Source of the DNA: Prauserella flavalba
GTDB lineage: Bacteria > Actinomycetota > Actinomycetes > Mycobacteriales > Pseudonocardiaceae
DNA length: 64,000 bases
Assembly: GCF_003202235.1 (NCBI RefSeq)
Contig: NZ_MASU01000005.1
Span: forward strand, 558,001-622,000
Direction: 5' to 3'
Positions within the stretch are counted from its first letter, which is position 1; the number at the start of each line of letters is the position of its first letter. A program made the position numbers and the translations under genes. This document shows positions 53,082 through 61,932 of the stretch, piece by piece. Below the pieces are notes generated by a model that had not been told where the DNA came from, did not search any database, and saw only the letters and a list, made by a program, of their open reading frames with translations.

Positions 53082-53969
53082 ATGGGCCAGTTGAGTCAGG
53101 TGGTGCTCGACGGCATCGTGCTCGGCGGGTTCTATGCCCTCATCGCGCAGGGGCTCTCGCTGGTGTTCGGGGTGATGGGCGTGCTCAACCTCGCCCACGG
53201 CGAATGCGTGCTGATCGGCGCCTACCTCGCGTGGACCGCCCAGCACTACCTCGGGATCGACCCGCTCGTCGCACTGCCGGTGATCATGGTGCTCGGCTTC
53301 GGTTTCGGCTGGGTGCTGTGCAAGACGCTCGTGGGCAGGGTCGTGGAGCGGCCCCCGCTGATGTCGCTGCTGCTGACCTTCGGCATCGGCGCCGTCGCGC
53401 AGGGCGTGCTGCTGCGGCTGTTCAGCAGCACCCCGAGGGTGACCACGACGAGCTACTCCGACGACGTGGTGAACGTCTTCGGCCTCACGATCCCCACGCC
53501 GAGGGCGTTCATGCTCCTCGGTGCGGTGGTGATCCTGGTGCTCACGTGGGCATTGCTCAACCGCACGCGCGTCGGCCGCTCGATCCAGGCGGCGGCGCAG
53601 AACAAGGCCGCGGCGCGGGTCGTGGGCATCGACATCGGTGCCGTGTACGCGATCGCGTTCGGGATCGGCATCGCGCTGGTGTTCGCCGGCGGGACCCTGC
53701 TCGGCTCCGCGCAGGGCTTCTATCCGTTCCTCGGCCCGCTGCTGACCATGAAGGCGTTCGCGATCGTCGTGCTCGGCGGTGTGGGCCGGATGACCGGCAC
53801 GGTGCTCGCGGCGATGGTGATCGGTCTCATCGAGACGATGCTGGCTTCCTACGTCCCCTCGGTCGGCACCGGTCTCGGCATCGCGGCCGCGTTCATCCTC
53901 GTGGTGCTCGTGCTCGTGGTGCGCCCCAACGGAATCAGCGGAGGAAAGCAGGTGACCGCCGGTGTCTAG
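53082..53969 (+). CDS. LivH-type ABC permease
   Basis: 295-aa inner-membrane permease with about eight helices. G-L-S-L-V-F-G-V-M-G-V-L-N-L-A-H-G-E near residue 22 is the LivH signature and the EAA-like segment lies near G-R-S-I-Q-A-A-A-Q-N-K-A-A-A-R-V-V-G-I. ATG with AAGGAG upstream. Part of the complete LivKHMGF system in the operon; its end overlaps livM by 8 bp. Confidence 0.9.
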   Translation: MGQLSQVVLDGIVLGGFYALIAQGLSLVFGVMGVLNLAHGECVLIGAYLAWTAQHYLGIDPLVALPVIMVLGFGFGWVLCKTLVGRVVERPPLMSLLLTFGIGAVAQGVLLRLFSSTPRVTTTSYSDDVVNVFGLTIPTPRAFMLLGAVVILVLTWALLNRTRVGRSIQAAAQNKAAARVVGIDIGAVYAIAFGIGIALVFAGGTLLGSAQGFYPFLGPLLTMKAFAIVVLGGVGRMTGTVLAAMVIGLIETMLASYVPSVGTGLGIAAAFILVVLVLVVRPNGISGGKQVTAGV

Positions 53970-55011
53970 CGGAACCCCCACGATCGGCACCGCGCCGCAC
54001 CAGAAGGCGGCGGACCGGCTCTCCGCCGCACCCGCGCGCGGCCTCGCCTCGTCCCGGTTCGCCGACCCCCGGCTGCGGGCCGGGCTCTTCGCGGCCGGTC
54101 TCGCGGCCCTGCTGGTGACCCCGGCGTTCGGGCTGAACAACTCGGCGTTGTTGCTGCTGTCCACCGTGTTCATGTGGATCGGGCTCACGTCGAGCTGGAA
54201 CATCATCTCCGGCTTCACCGGCTACGTGGACTTCGGGCACGGCGTGTTCTTCGGCATCGGCGGTTACACCGCCGGTCTGCTCGTGACGCACGTGGACATG
54301 CCCTTCTGGTACACCGTGCCGCTGGCGCCGGTGGCCGGGCTCGTCTTCGCTCTGCTCGTCGGCTACCCGCTGCTGCGGCTGCGGGGCGTGTACTTCTCGA
54401 TCGCGATGCTCGGCGCCTTCATGGCGATGCGGGAGCTGGCGCTGGTGTTCCGCGACTTCACGGGCGGTTCCGGCGGCATCATCTTCAAGGCCGTGATCGA
54501 CCGCACGCTGTTCTACTACGTGTTCCTCGGCATCGCGGTGGCCGTGGTGCTGGGCACGGTGTGGCTGCGGCGTTCCCAGCTCGGGTCGAGCATGCTCGCG
54601 GTGCGGGAGAACGAGATCGGCGCCGAGGCACGCGGCATCAACACCACGGCGGTGAAGCTCACGGCGTTCTGCGTGTCGGGTGCGATCACGGCGCTCATCG
54701 GCAGCCTGTGGGCCTACCAGACGGCGTTCATCGACCCGGCGATCATGTTCCGCGACATCCTGCTGATCAACCTCGCGCTCATGGTCACGCTCGGGGGCCT
54801 CGGCACCGTGTGGGGGCCCGCGCTCGGCGCGACGGTGTTCATCCTCCTGCGCGAGACGCTGTGGGGCACCGAGGGCGAGGACTTCCTGCTGTTCTTCGGG
54901 GTCGCGCTCATCGTGGTGGTCCTGGTGCTGCCCAAGGGGATCGTCGGCTCGCTCGCCGACCGAGCCCACCTGGCGAGGGCCCGGCGGGCCGGGAAGGAGG
55001 ACGGCCGATGA
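53962..55011 (+). CDS. LivM-type ABC permease
   Basis: 349-aa permease with an extended N-terminal tail (about 1-40) before some nine helices. S-S-W-N-I-I-S-G-F-T-G-Y-V-D-F-G-H-G-V-F-F-G-I-G is the LivM signature, and L-A-V-R-E-N-E-I-G-A-E-A-R-G-I-N is the ATPase-docking loop. GTG start overlapping livH by 8 bp; GGAGGAAAG lies about 15 nt upstream. Forms the channel with LivH. Confidence 0.9.
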   Translation: MSSGTPTIGTAPHQKAADRLSAAPARGLASSRFADPRLRAGLFAAGLAALLVTPAFGLNNSALLLLSTVFMWIGLTSSWNIISGFTGYVDFGHGVFFGIGGYTAGLLVTHVDMPFWYTVPLAPVAGLVFALLVGYPLLRLRGVYFSIAMLGAFMAMRELALVFRDFTGGSGGIIFKAVIDRTLFYYVFLGIAVAVVLGTVWLRRSQLGSSMLAVRENEIGAEARGINTTAVKLTAFCVSGAITALIGSLWAYQTAFIDPAIMFRDILLINLALMVTLGGLGTVWGPALGATVFILLRETLWGTEGEDFLLFFGVALIVVVLVLPKGIVGSLADRAHLARARRAGKEDGR

Positions 55012-55748
55012 CGGCACTGCTCATGGCCGAGGGCGTCACGTGCCGCTTCGGCGGGCTGGTCGCGCTCGACGCGGTGGACTTCCACGTCGGTGAGGGCGAG
55101 ATCGTGGGACTGATCGGGCCCAACGGCTCCGGCAAGTCCACGCTGCTGAGCTGCCTGTCCGCCGGTCGGCGCGCAGACGCTGGCCGGATCCGGCTGAGCG
55201 GCAGGGACATCACGCGCCGCCGTCCGTCCACAGTGGCCAGGATGGGGCTCACCAGGACGTTCCAGGACGCCCGCGTGTTCGGCGAGCTGACCGTCACGGA
55301 GAACGTCCTGCTGTCGCGGGACTGGACCCGCTTGCCCTCGTTCGGGCTGCTCCGCCCGCCGGAGCGGGCCGCGAGGGAGCGGGCGGCCATGCTGCTCGAC
55401 CTGGTGGGCCTCGGCGGGCTGGCGGGAGAGAAGGCCGGCAGCCTCTCCGGCGGCCAGCAGCGGCTGCTGGAGCTGGTGATGGCGATGATGCCGGGGCCGA
55501 AGGTCGTGATGCTCGACGAGGCGACCTCGGGCGTCAATCCCGCGCTGATCGCCGAGCTGTCGCAGCACCTGCGCCTGTTGCACCGCGAGGAGCGCGTGTC
55601 CTTCGTGATCGTCGAGCACAACGTCGGGTTCGTGTTCGGCATGGCCGACCGGATCGTGGTGCTGCAGCAGGGGCGCGTGCTCGCCGAGGGGCCGCCCGCC
55701 GAGGTCAAGTCCAACCAGGAGGTCATCGATGCCTATCTCGGAGCCTGA
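55008..55748 (+). CDS. LivG-type ABC ATPase
   Basis: 246-aa ATPase: Walker A G-P-N-G-S-G-K-S-T near residue 37, Q-loop T-R-T-F-Q-D, signature L-S-G-G-Q-Q-R, Walker B V-V-M-L-D-E-A-T-S-G-V-N-P and switch V-E-H-N-V. ATG overlaps the livM stop and has GGAAGGAGG upstream. Its end overlaps livF by 20 bp. Walker B ends in A-T rather than the common P-T, as in some Liv proteins. Confidence 0.92.
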   Translation: MTALLMAEGVTCRFGGLVALDAVDFHVGEGEIVGLIGPNGSGKSTLLSCLSAGRRADAGRIRLSGRDITRRRPSTVARMGLTRTFQDARVFGELTVTENVLLSRDWTRLPSFGLLRPPERAARERAAMLLDLVGLGGLAGEKAGSLSGGQQRLLELVMAMMPGPKVVMLDEATSGVNPALIAELSQHLRLLHREERVSFVIVEHNVGFVFGMADRIVVLQQGRVLAEGPPAEVKSNQEVIDAYLGA

Positions 55749-56508
55749 GGCGGCACCGCGCACCGACGGCGCGGAACGCGGGCCGTTGCTGGAGGTGCGC
55801 GGGCTGCGTGCCGGGTACCGCGGCGTCGACATCCTGCACGGCGTGGACCTCGACGTCGCCGAGGGCGAGATCGTCTGCGTGGTCGGGCCCAACGGCTCCG
55901 GCAAGTCCACGGTGTTCAAGGCGCTGTACGGGCTGATCGACGTGCGCGAGGGCAGCGTCGTGTTCGGGGGCGAGGACATCACCTCGCACGGGCCGCAGCA
56001 GCTGCTGACGGCGGGGATCGCGCTCGTGCCGCAGCAGCCGGCGATCTTCCCGGCGATGACCGTCCACGAGAACATCGAGCTGGGCATGTATCTCGAACGC
56101 GACAAGGGCAAGATCCGCCGCCGCGTCGCCGAGGTGTTCGAGCTGTTCCCCAAGCTCGCCGCCCGGCGGTCGCAGCAGGCCGGGACGCTCTCCGGTGGCG
56201 AGCGGCGGGCGCTGGAGATCGGGCGCTCGCTCATGCTGCGGCCCCGGCTGGTGCTCATGGACGAGCCGTCCGTGGGCCTGTCGCCGGTGCTCGTACACGA
56301 GGTGTTCGAGCAGCTCCGCTCGCTGCGCGACGCGGCGGGCCTGACCTTCCTGATGATCGAGCAGAACGCGAAGTCCGGGCTCGAACTGAGCGACCGGGGC
56401 TACGTGATCGAACGCGGCCGCGTCACCTACTCCGGTGCGGGCGCGGAGCTGCTGGCCGACGACGAGGTACGCAGGACGTTTCTGGGCGTGGGAAAGGACA
56501 GTCGATGA
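55729..56508 (+). CDS. LivF-type ABC ATPase
   Basis: 259-aa second ATPase of the Liv system: Walker A G-P-N-G-S-G-K-S-T near residue 56, V-P-Q-Q-P-A-I-F-P-A-M-T-V-H-E-N in the Q-loop region, L-S-G-G-E-R-R-A-L-E signature, V-L-M-D-E-P-S-V-G-L-S-P Walker B and I-E-Q-N-A switch. The Gln in place of His at the switch is normal for LivF. Overlaps livG and the PrpD-family gene. Confidence 0.92.
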   Translation: MPISEPEAAPRTDGAERGPLLEVRGLRAGYRGVDILHGVDLDVAEGEIVCVVGPNGSGKSTVFKALYGLIDVREGSVVFGGEDITSHGPQQLLTAGIALVPQQPAIFPAMTVHENIELGMYLERDKGKIRRRVAEVFELFPKLAARRSQQAGTLSGGERRALEIGRSLMLRPRLVLMDEPSVGLSPVLVHEVFEQLRSLRDAAGLTFLMIEQNAKSGLELSDRGYVIERGRVTYSGAGAELLADDEVRRTFLGVGKDSR

Positions 56509-57884
56509 CAGCGACACACACTGCTGCGCAGCGGATCGCCGGGTTCACGGCGAACCTGAAGGCGGAGTCCCTGCCGGAGGAGGTCAAGGACGCCGCGGTG
56601 CTGCACGTGCTCGACACGCTCGGCTGCGGGCTCGCCGCGTCGGCGCTGGGGGAGGCGTCCTATGTGGTCTCCGGTGCGGACGAGGGAGCCGGGAACGGGC
56701 CGGCGACCGGGATCGGCGTGGCACACGGCCTGCCCGCCGCCGAGGCGGCGTTCGTCAACGGCGTGCTGTGCCACGCGCTCGACTTCGACGACACCCACCC
56801 CGACTCGGTGACCCACGTCAGCGTCGCGGTGACCCCGGCCGCGCTCGCCGCGGGTGAGGCCGCGGGTGCCGACGGCGCGACCGTGCTCGCCGCGCTGGTG
56901 GCGGGCAACGAGGTGTCGACCAGGATCGGCGCGGCGGCCGGCGGATTGTTCCATGCCAGGGGCCTGCACCCGAGCGGGGTCTGCGGGGTGTTCGGCGCGA
57001 CAGCCGCCGCGGCGCGGGCGCGCGGGCTCGACGCGGCCACCACCGCGCACGCGCTCGGCATCGCGGGCAGCATGGCGTCGGGCCTGCTGGAGTTCCTCGC
57101 CGACGGCGCCGACACGAAACGCCTGCACCCCGGCTGGGCCGCCCAGGCCGGGATCACCGCCGCCCGGCTCGCCGCGCACGGCGCCACCGGGCCCGCGACG
57201 GTGTTCGAGGGCAGGCGCGGCTTCTACGCGACCTACCTCGCCGGGATCGACGTGGACCTCGGCGCGGGCCTCGCCGATCTGGGCGAGCGCTGGAACACCC
57301 CCGCGATCGCCTACAAGCCGTATCCCGCGTGCCACTACACGCACGCGCCCGTCGACGCGCTCGCGGAGCTGCTGCGGGAGCACCCGGTGCGGCCGGAGGA
57401 GGTGACGCGCTTGGTGGCGTTCACCGACAAGACCGGCGTGGACCTCGTGCTCGAACCCGCGGGGGACAAGGTGCGCCCGCGCACGCCGTACGACGCGAAG
57501 TTCAGCCTGCCCTACTGCCTGGCGAGCCTGCTCGTGCGCGGCAGCGTGGAGGTCGCGAGCTTCACCGCAGAGGCGATCACCGACGAGGCGGTGCTGGCGG
57601 TGACGCCGCGCGTCGGCTACGAGACCCGCGAGTACTCGCCGCGCCCGGACGCGTTCGGCGGCGGGGTGCGGGTGGAGACCACCGACGGTCGCACGTTCGA
57701 GGCGCAGCTGCGCTACCAGCGGGGCGGCATGGAGAACCCGATGACCGAGGACGACGTGCGCGGCAAGTACCGCGCCAACGCCGGCCTCGCGCTGGACGCC
57801 GAGGCCGTGCGGGAGCTGGAGGACGCGGTGACCACACTCGGCGAGCGGCCGGGGCTCGGTTTCCTCGCGGCGGTGCGGTCGTGA
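56505..57884 (+). CDS. MmgE/PrpD-family protein
   Basis: 459-aa protein of the MmgE/PrpD fold, which includes 2-methylcitrate dehydratase and cis-aconitate decarboxylase. Landmarks are L-D-T-L-G-C-G-L-A near residue 35, H-A-L-D-F-D-D-T-H near 88 (conserved catalytic region), L-H-P-G-W-A-A-Q-A-G near 205 and Y-K-P-Y-P-A-C-H-Y-T-H near 268. ATG overlaps the livF stop and the stop overlaps the lyase start. In this operon it likely hydrates, dehydrates or decarboxylates a polycarboxylate intermediate; which one is not decided by sequence. Confidence 0.87.
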   Translation: MTATHTAAQRIAGFTANLKAESLPEEVKDAAVLHVLDTLGCGLAASALGEASYVVSGADEGAGNGPATGIGVAHGLPAAEAAFVNGVLCHALDFDDTHPDSVTHVSVAVTPAALAAGEAAGADGATVLAALVAGNEVSTRIGAAAGGLFHARGLHPSGVCGVFGATAAAARARGLDAATTAHALGIAGSMASGLLEFLADGADTKRLHPGWAAQAGITAARLAAHGATGPATVFEGRRGFYATYLAGIDVDLGAGLADLGERWNTPAIAYKPYPACHYTHAPVDALAELLREHPVRPEEVTRLVAFTDKTGVDLVLEPAGDKVRPRTPYDAKFSLPYCLASLLVRGSVEVASFTAEAITDEAVLAVTPRVGYETREYSPRPDAFGGGVRVETTDGRTFEAQLRYQRGGMENPMTEDDVRGKYRANAGLALDAEAVRELEDAVTTLGERPGLGFLAAVRS

Positions 57885-58708
57885 CACTGGCGTTCGAGGC
57901 GGTGCGCTCCCTGCTGTTCGCGCCCGGCAAGGACGAGCGCAAGCTCACGAAGGCGCTCGCGAGCGGGGCCGACCTCGTGGTGGCCGACCTGGAGGACGCG
58001 GTGCCGCCGGGGGAGAAGGAGGCGGCACGCGAGACCATCGCGCGCGTGTTCGCCCGCGAGCCCCGTGACCGCCCGCGGTTCGTGCGGATCAACGCGCCCG
58101 GCACGGAGTGGGCCGACGGCGACCTCGCGGCGCTGGCGGACATCCGGCCGGACGGGATCATGGTGCCGAAGGCGACGCCGTCGGCGCTCGCCGCCCTCGG
58201 CGAGCACGGCCCGCCCGTGCTGGCGCTGATCGAGACCGCCGCCGGGGTGCGGGAGGCCTACGAGACCGCCGCGCACCCGAGGGTCGCCGCACTGATGCTG
58301 GGCGGCGCCGACCTCGCCGCCGAGGCGAACCTGGAGGTCAGGGCCGACGGGCAGGAGCTGCTGCACGCCCGCTCGACGCTCGTGTTCGCCTCCGTCGCCG
58401 CGGGCATTCGCCCGCCGTTCGACGTCGTCCACCTCGACGTGCGCGACGACGCGGGCCAGGAGGCGGAGGCCCGGCTGGCCCGATCACTCGGCTTCGGCGG
58501 CAAGGCGTGCGTGCATCCCGCGCAGCTCTCCGGGGTGCACCGCGTCTTCACCCCGACCGAGGCGGAGACGGCGCACGCGAAAGCCGTGCTCGCCGCGTTC
58601 GACGACGCGGCCGGGCGCGGCGAGTCCGTGGTGCTTCTCGACGGCAAGCTCGTCGATCCGCCGATCGTGGCCAGGGCGCGTACGACGCTGGCCAGGGCCG
58701 GAGGATGA
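57881..58708 (+). CDS. CitE-type beta-hydroxyacyl-CoA lyase (HpcH/HpaI aldolase family)
   Basis: 275-aa TIM-barrel lyase of the CitE-like group, which cleaves malyl-, methylmalyl- or citramalyl-CoA. R-S-L-L-F-A-P-G lies at the N-terminus; D-L-E-D-A-V-P-P-G-E-K near residue 36, F-V-R-I-N, M-V-P-K-A and A-L-I-E-T-A-A-G-V (metal-binding Glu) follow, then L-G-G-A-D-L-A-A-E (metal Asp) and K-A-C-V-H-P-A-Q. GTG overlaps the PrpD stop. With a CoA-transferase, dehydrogenase and hydratase in the same operon, it provides the final C-C cleavage. Confidence 0.88.
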   Translation: MTLAFEAVRSLLFAPGKDERKLTKALASGADLVVADLEDAVPPGEKEAARETIARVFAREPRDRPRFVRINAPGTEWADGDLAALADIRPDGIMVPKATPSALAALGEHGPPVLALIETAAGVREAYETAAHPRVAALMLGGADLAAEANLEVRADGQELLHARSTLVFASVAAGIRPPFDVVHLDVRDDAGQEAEARLARSLGFGGKACVHPAQLSGVHRVFTPTEAETAHAKAVLAAFDDAAGRGESVVLLDGKLVDPPIVARARTTLARAGG

Positions 58709-58712
58709 CGGG

Positions 58713-59720
58713 ATGAAGGTCGGGATCTTCCTCACCAACCAGCAGCGGCCGGGCACCGACCAGGTGCGGGCGCTGGGGGAACAGCTGACGCTGCTGCGGG
58801 CCGCGCGCGACGGCGGCTGGGACTCGGTGTTCGCCGGGCAGCACTACCTCAGCGAGGGCGTCACCCATATCCAGCCGCTGCCGTACCTCGCGCGGCTCGC
58901 GGCCGAGGCGGGGGAGATGCGGGTCGGCATCGGCATCCTCCTGCTCGCGCTGCAGAACCCGGTGGAGGTCGCGGAGAACTACGCGGCGCTCGACGTCGTC
59001 ACGGGCGGGCGGCTGATCTTCGGCGTCGGGCTCGGCTACCGCGAGGTCGAGTACAACGCCCTCGGCGTGCCACCGGAGGACAAGGTCCGCCGGTTCGAGG
59101 CGAACCTCGGCATCGTGAGGCGGCTGTGGGCGGGCGAGACGGTGGATGCCGACCTGCCGTGGTGCCGGCTCGACGGGGCGAAGCTGGGCCTGCTGCCCGT
59201 GCAGCGGCCCGGTCCGCCGGTGTGGATGGCCGCCAACAGCGACGGCGCGGTGCGCAGGGCTGCCCGGCTCACCGGCACCTGGATGATCAACCCGCACGCG
59301 ACCGTCGACACGATCAGCAGGCAGGCGGACCTGTTCCGCGCCGAGGCCGCCGCGCACGGCAGGCCGGAGCCCGCCGAGCGGCCCGCCATGCGCGAGATCT
59401 TCTGCGCCGAGGACCGGGCGACCGCGCTCGAGCGGGCGATGCCGTACCTGAGCGACAAGTACCGCACCTACGCGCAGTGGGGTCAGCACCGGGTGATGCC
59501 AGGCCGCGAGTCGTTCGACATCCCGTACGAGCAGCTCGCCGAACAGCGGTTCGTGGTGGGCTCCCCGGAGGACTGCGTGCGCGCGCTGCTGCCGTGGCGC
59601 GACGAGCTGGGCGTCGACCACCTGATCCTGCGCACGCAGTGGGCGGGGATGCCGGTGGAGCACTCGCTGCGGTCGGTCGAGCTGCTGAGCCGGGAGGTGC
59701 TGCCGGTGCTCAGGGGGTGA
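58713..59720 (+). CDS. LLM-class flavin-dependent oxidoreductase
   Basis: 335-aa luciferase-like enzyme ending the maoC-liv operon, 4 bp after the lyase gene. Motifs include the N-terminal [22 protein letters not shown] near residue 30, [17 protein letters not shown] and [11 protein letters not shown], the C-terminal barrel elements. H-Y-L-S in the second motif is typical of monooxygenases. Its role in a CoA pathway is unclear. It overlaps the converging RNase HI gene by 11 bp. Confidence 0.82.
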   Translation: MKVGIFLTNQQRPGTDQVRALGEQLTLLRAARDGGWDSVFAGQHYLSEGVTHIQPLPYLARLAAEAGEMRVGIGILLLALQNPVEVAENYAALDVVTGGRLIFGVGLGYREVEYNALGVPPEDKVRRFEANLGIVRRLWAGETVDADLPWCRLDGAKLGLLPVQRPGPPVWMAANSDGAVRRAARLTGTWMINPHATVDTISRQADLFRAEAAAHGRPEPAERPAMREIFCAEDRATALERAMPYLSDKYRTYAQWGQHRVMPGRESFDIPYEQLAEQRFVVGSPEDCVRALLPWRDELGVDHLILRTQWAGMPVEHSLRSVELLSREVLPVLRG

Positions 59721-60177
59721 GGCGCTCGCGGGCCTCCTGCACGCCCTTGACGGCGAGCTTGTCGGCACGCTCGTTCTCGGGGTGCCCGGCGTGGCCCTTC
59801 ACCCAGTGCCACTCGACCTGATGCCTGCTCACCGCGGCCTCGAGGCGCTGCCACAGGTCTGCGTTCTTCACCGGCTCCCTGGTGCTGGTGAGCCAGCCGT
59901 TGCCCTTCCAGCGGGTCACCCAGCTCGTGATGCCGTTGCGGACGTAGCTGGAGTCGGTGTAGAGCTTCACCACCGAGGGGCGCGTCAGCGCCTCCAGCGC
60001 GCGGATCGGCGCCGTCAGCTCCATCCGGTTGTTGGTGGTGGTCTCGGGCTCGCCGCCGTACAGCTCGCGCTCGTGGCGGCCGTAGCGGAGCACCGCGCCC
60101 CAGCCGCCGGGGCCGGGATTGCCGCTGCACGCGCCGTCGGTGTAGATCTCCACGATCATCGGCTCGGCGGCGTCCAC
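59710..60177 (-). CDS. rnhA: Ribonuclease HI
   Basis: 155-aa endonuclease cutting RNA in RNA-DNA hybrids. All four acidic residues of the D-E-D-D site are visible: Asp in [15 protein letters not shown], Glu in N-N-R-M-E-L, Asp in Y-T-D-S-S-Y and Asp in N-E-R-A-D-K-L-A. The His loop G-H-A-G-H-P-E-N is present. GTG 60177 or ATG 60159 could be the start; neither has a strong ribosome site. Same size as E. coli RNase HI. Only housekeeping gene in the neighbourhood; converges on and overlaps the LLM gene. Confidence 0.93.
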   Translation of the reverse strand: MDAAEPMIVEIYTDGACSGNPGPGGWGAVLRYGRHERELYGGEPETTTNNRMELTAPIRALEALTRPSVVKLYTDSSYVRNGITSWVTRWKGNGWLTSTREPVKNADLWQRLEAAVSRHQVEWHWVKGHAGHPENERADKLAVKGVQEARERLTP

Positions 60178-60181
60178 GCGG

Positions 60182-60196
60182 CGAGGTTAGCAACCT
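60182..60196 (-). terminator. Short inverted repeat between deacetylase and rnhA
   Basis: GAGGTT-AGC-AACCTC, a 6-bp stem with a 3-nt loop, beginning at the stop codon of the deacetylase gene and ending 5 bp before the possible rnhA GTG. Weak terminator or translational element. Confidence 0.35.
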
Positions 60197-60978
60197 CAGG
60201 GGAAGCCGAGCTCGTAGCCCTGCGCCAACAGCCACGGCAGCAGCTCGGCCAGTGCCGCCACCGTCTGCTCGCGCTGGCCACCGCCGTCGTGCAGCAGCAC
60301 CACCGCGCCCGGTTCGACGCCCTCCTTGACGGCGGCGACGATCCGCTCGGTGCCCGGAAGCGTCCAGTCGCGGGAGTCGACCGACCACGCGAGCGAGCGC
60401 ATGCCGTTGCGGGCCGCGACGGCGCTCGTCCGCTCCGACCAGTTCCCGGCGGGCGCACGGAAATAGGGAACGGGCACATCGCGGCCCGCGGCGATCTGCA
60501 GATCGGTCCAGCCGCCCATGACCTCGGCCGTGATGCGCTGTTCGCTGCGCGTGCGCAGGTCCTGGTCGTGGCTGACGGTGTGGTCGCACAGGCGCATGCC
60601 GCGCGCCAGCACCTGCTGGACGAGCTCGGGATGGCGGCGGGCCTCGGAGCCCAGCATGCAGAACGTCGCCACGGCGTCGTGTTCGGACAGCAGGTCGAGA
60701 ATTCGCGGCGTGTAGACCGGATCGGGGCCGTCGTCGAACGTGAGCGCGACGACCCGGCCGGGACGATCGGTGTGCCGGACCACCTCGGCGGCGACCGGAG
60801 GCGGTGTCGCGCGGGCAGGCGTGGATGTCGCGTGGCCGAGCGGATTCGCGGCCGTGGGCGCGCCCACGGCCGACGAGGTGCGCAGCGCGGCGACGGCGAA
60901 CGTGGTGACCGTGACCAGCGTCAGGATCAGCACGGCCCAGCGATAACAGTAGGGAGGCCGCAGCACGCGGTGGCGCAT
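60196..60978 (-). CDS. Polysaccharide deacetylase (NodB/CE4)
   Basis: 260-aa membrane-anchored or secreted carbohydrate esterase. An N-terminal hydrophobic segment (about 12-34) and a Pro/Ala/Thr linker lead to the NodB domain: T-F-D-D-G-P-D near residue 80 (catalytic base and metal Asp), metal His in D-H-T-V-S-H-D, R-A-P-A-G-N-W and L-L-H-D-G-G-G (catalytic His). Likely deacetylates cell-wall glycan outside the membrane. Monocistronic, upstream of rnhA on the same strand. Confidence 0.9.
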   Translation of the reverse strand: MRHRVLRPPYCYRWAVLILTLVTVTTFAVAALRTSSAVGAPTAANPLGHATSTPARATPPPVAAEVVRHTDRPGRVVALTFDDGPDPVYTPRILDLLSEHDAVATFCMLGSEARRHPELVQQVLARGMRLCDHTVSHDQDLRTRSEQRITAEVMGGWTDLQIAAGRDVPVPYFRAPAGNWSERTSAVAARNGMRSLAWSVDSRDWTLPGTERIVAAVKEGVEPGAVVLLHDGGGQREQTVAALAELLPWLLAQGYELGFP

Positions 60979-61110
60979 GCCGTAGCACGATAAGGTGAAA
61001 TTGTCCTCGGACGAGTGAACGAATTGCGCGTGTCGTCTTTTTCGATCGCATTCGAGGTCATTCGGTGACCATGTCCGGCGCGGCTGAGGCGCCTGGCCGG
61101 ACCAACCGGT

Positions 61111-61737
61111 TCAGTGGCGGCGGTGGGCTTTGACGACCACGTCGTGGATCGAGACCTCCCGGCCGCCGGGACCGGTCACGGTCCGGTGCGGCTCCTCGGC
61201 GGTGGCGATCGCCCACGTGGCCGGGTCGAGACGCGCCGTGATGCCGGCGGCCGTCGCGGAGGCCGAGGCGGGTGGCCCGGTCTCACGGTGCCGGTGCCCG
61301 TCGTGATGGAGGTGGCCGACGATCAGCAGGGTGCCCGCAGGGGCGACCCACGACGCGATGCGGTCGTAGAAGTCGAGCTGCGGCATCGCGGGGTGTGCGT
61401 AGTGCGTGGTGACCAGGTCGTAGCGGGCGTCCGGTTCCCATGTGGACAGATCCGCCTCGACCCACCGCACCCGGCTCGCGCCACCGCCGGCGGTGACGCG
61501 CGCAGCCCCACGGGCGAGCGCCGCGGTGGCGATGTCCGCCGCGGTGACCTGCCAGCCACGCGTGGCGAGCCAGACCGCCTCGGCCCCGGCGCCGCAGCCC
61601 GCGTCGAGGGCCGTCCCCGGCGTCAGGCCGCGCACGTGCCGCACCAGGTGCGGGTTGGGCTGACTCGCGCCCATCGACGCGGCGCGCTCGCCCTGCCAGA
61701 TCCGGTCCCAGTACTCCTTGTCGAACGAGTGCGTCAT
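61111..61737 (-). CDS. Class I SAM-dependent methyltransferase
   Basis: 208-aa Rossmann-fold methyltransferase. Motif I is A-L-D-A-G-C-G-A-G-A-E-A near residue 42, followed by V-T-A-A-D-I-A (motif II acidic residue), W-V-E-A-D-L-S and Y-D-L-V-T-T-H-Y-A-H. The N-terminal W-D-R-I-W-Q-G-E-R and style resemble TehB/thiopurine-type detoxifying methyltransferases. ATG 61737 preferred; longer forms read into Arg-rich non-coding sequence. Divergent from the XRE-cupin regulator, which may control it. Confidence 0.83.
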   Translation of the reverse strand: MTHSFDKEYWDRIWQGERAASMGASQPNPHLVRHVRGLTPGTALDAGCGAGAEAVWLATRGWQVTAADIATAALARGAARVTAGGGASRVRWVEADLSTWEPDARYDLVTTHYAHPAMPQLDFYDRIASWVAPAGTLLIVGHLHHDGHRHRETGPPASASATAAGITARLDPATWAIATAEEPHRTVTGPGGREVSIHDVVVKAHRRH

Positions 61738-61890
61738 CGGGCGTCGTCCTCGCCGGCGTTGAGGTGCTGCGCCGCGCCATCCCCTGCGACCACCACGTCT
61801 CGAATCGCACCCGCTTGTTCTGCCACGTCCTGTCCTCTCGACGAACCCGCGGCCGCTCACCGGCCGCGTCTTTTACAGTGGCCACTGCCG

Positions 61891-61924
61891 GGCAAAATGG
61901 CAAAGTTATTTGCCGAATGGCAAA
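61891..61924. promoter_or_regulatory. GGCAAA operator cluster before the XRE-cupin gene
   Basis: GGCAAA-GTTA-TTTGCC (61899-61914) is a perfect inverted repeat, flanked by two more GGCAAA copies (61891-61896 and 61919-61924): four half-sites within 34 bp, ending 8 bp before the GTG start. Probable autoregulatory operator for the XRE protein. Confidence 0.6.
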
Positions 61925-61932
61925 CTGGATCG

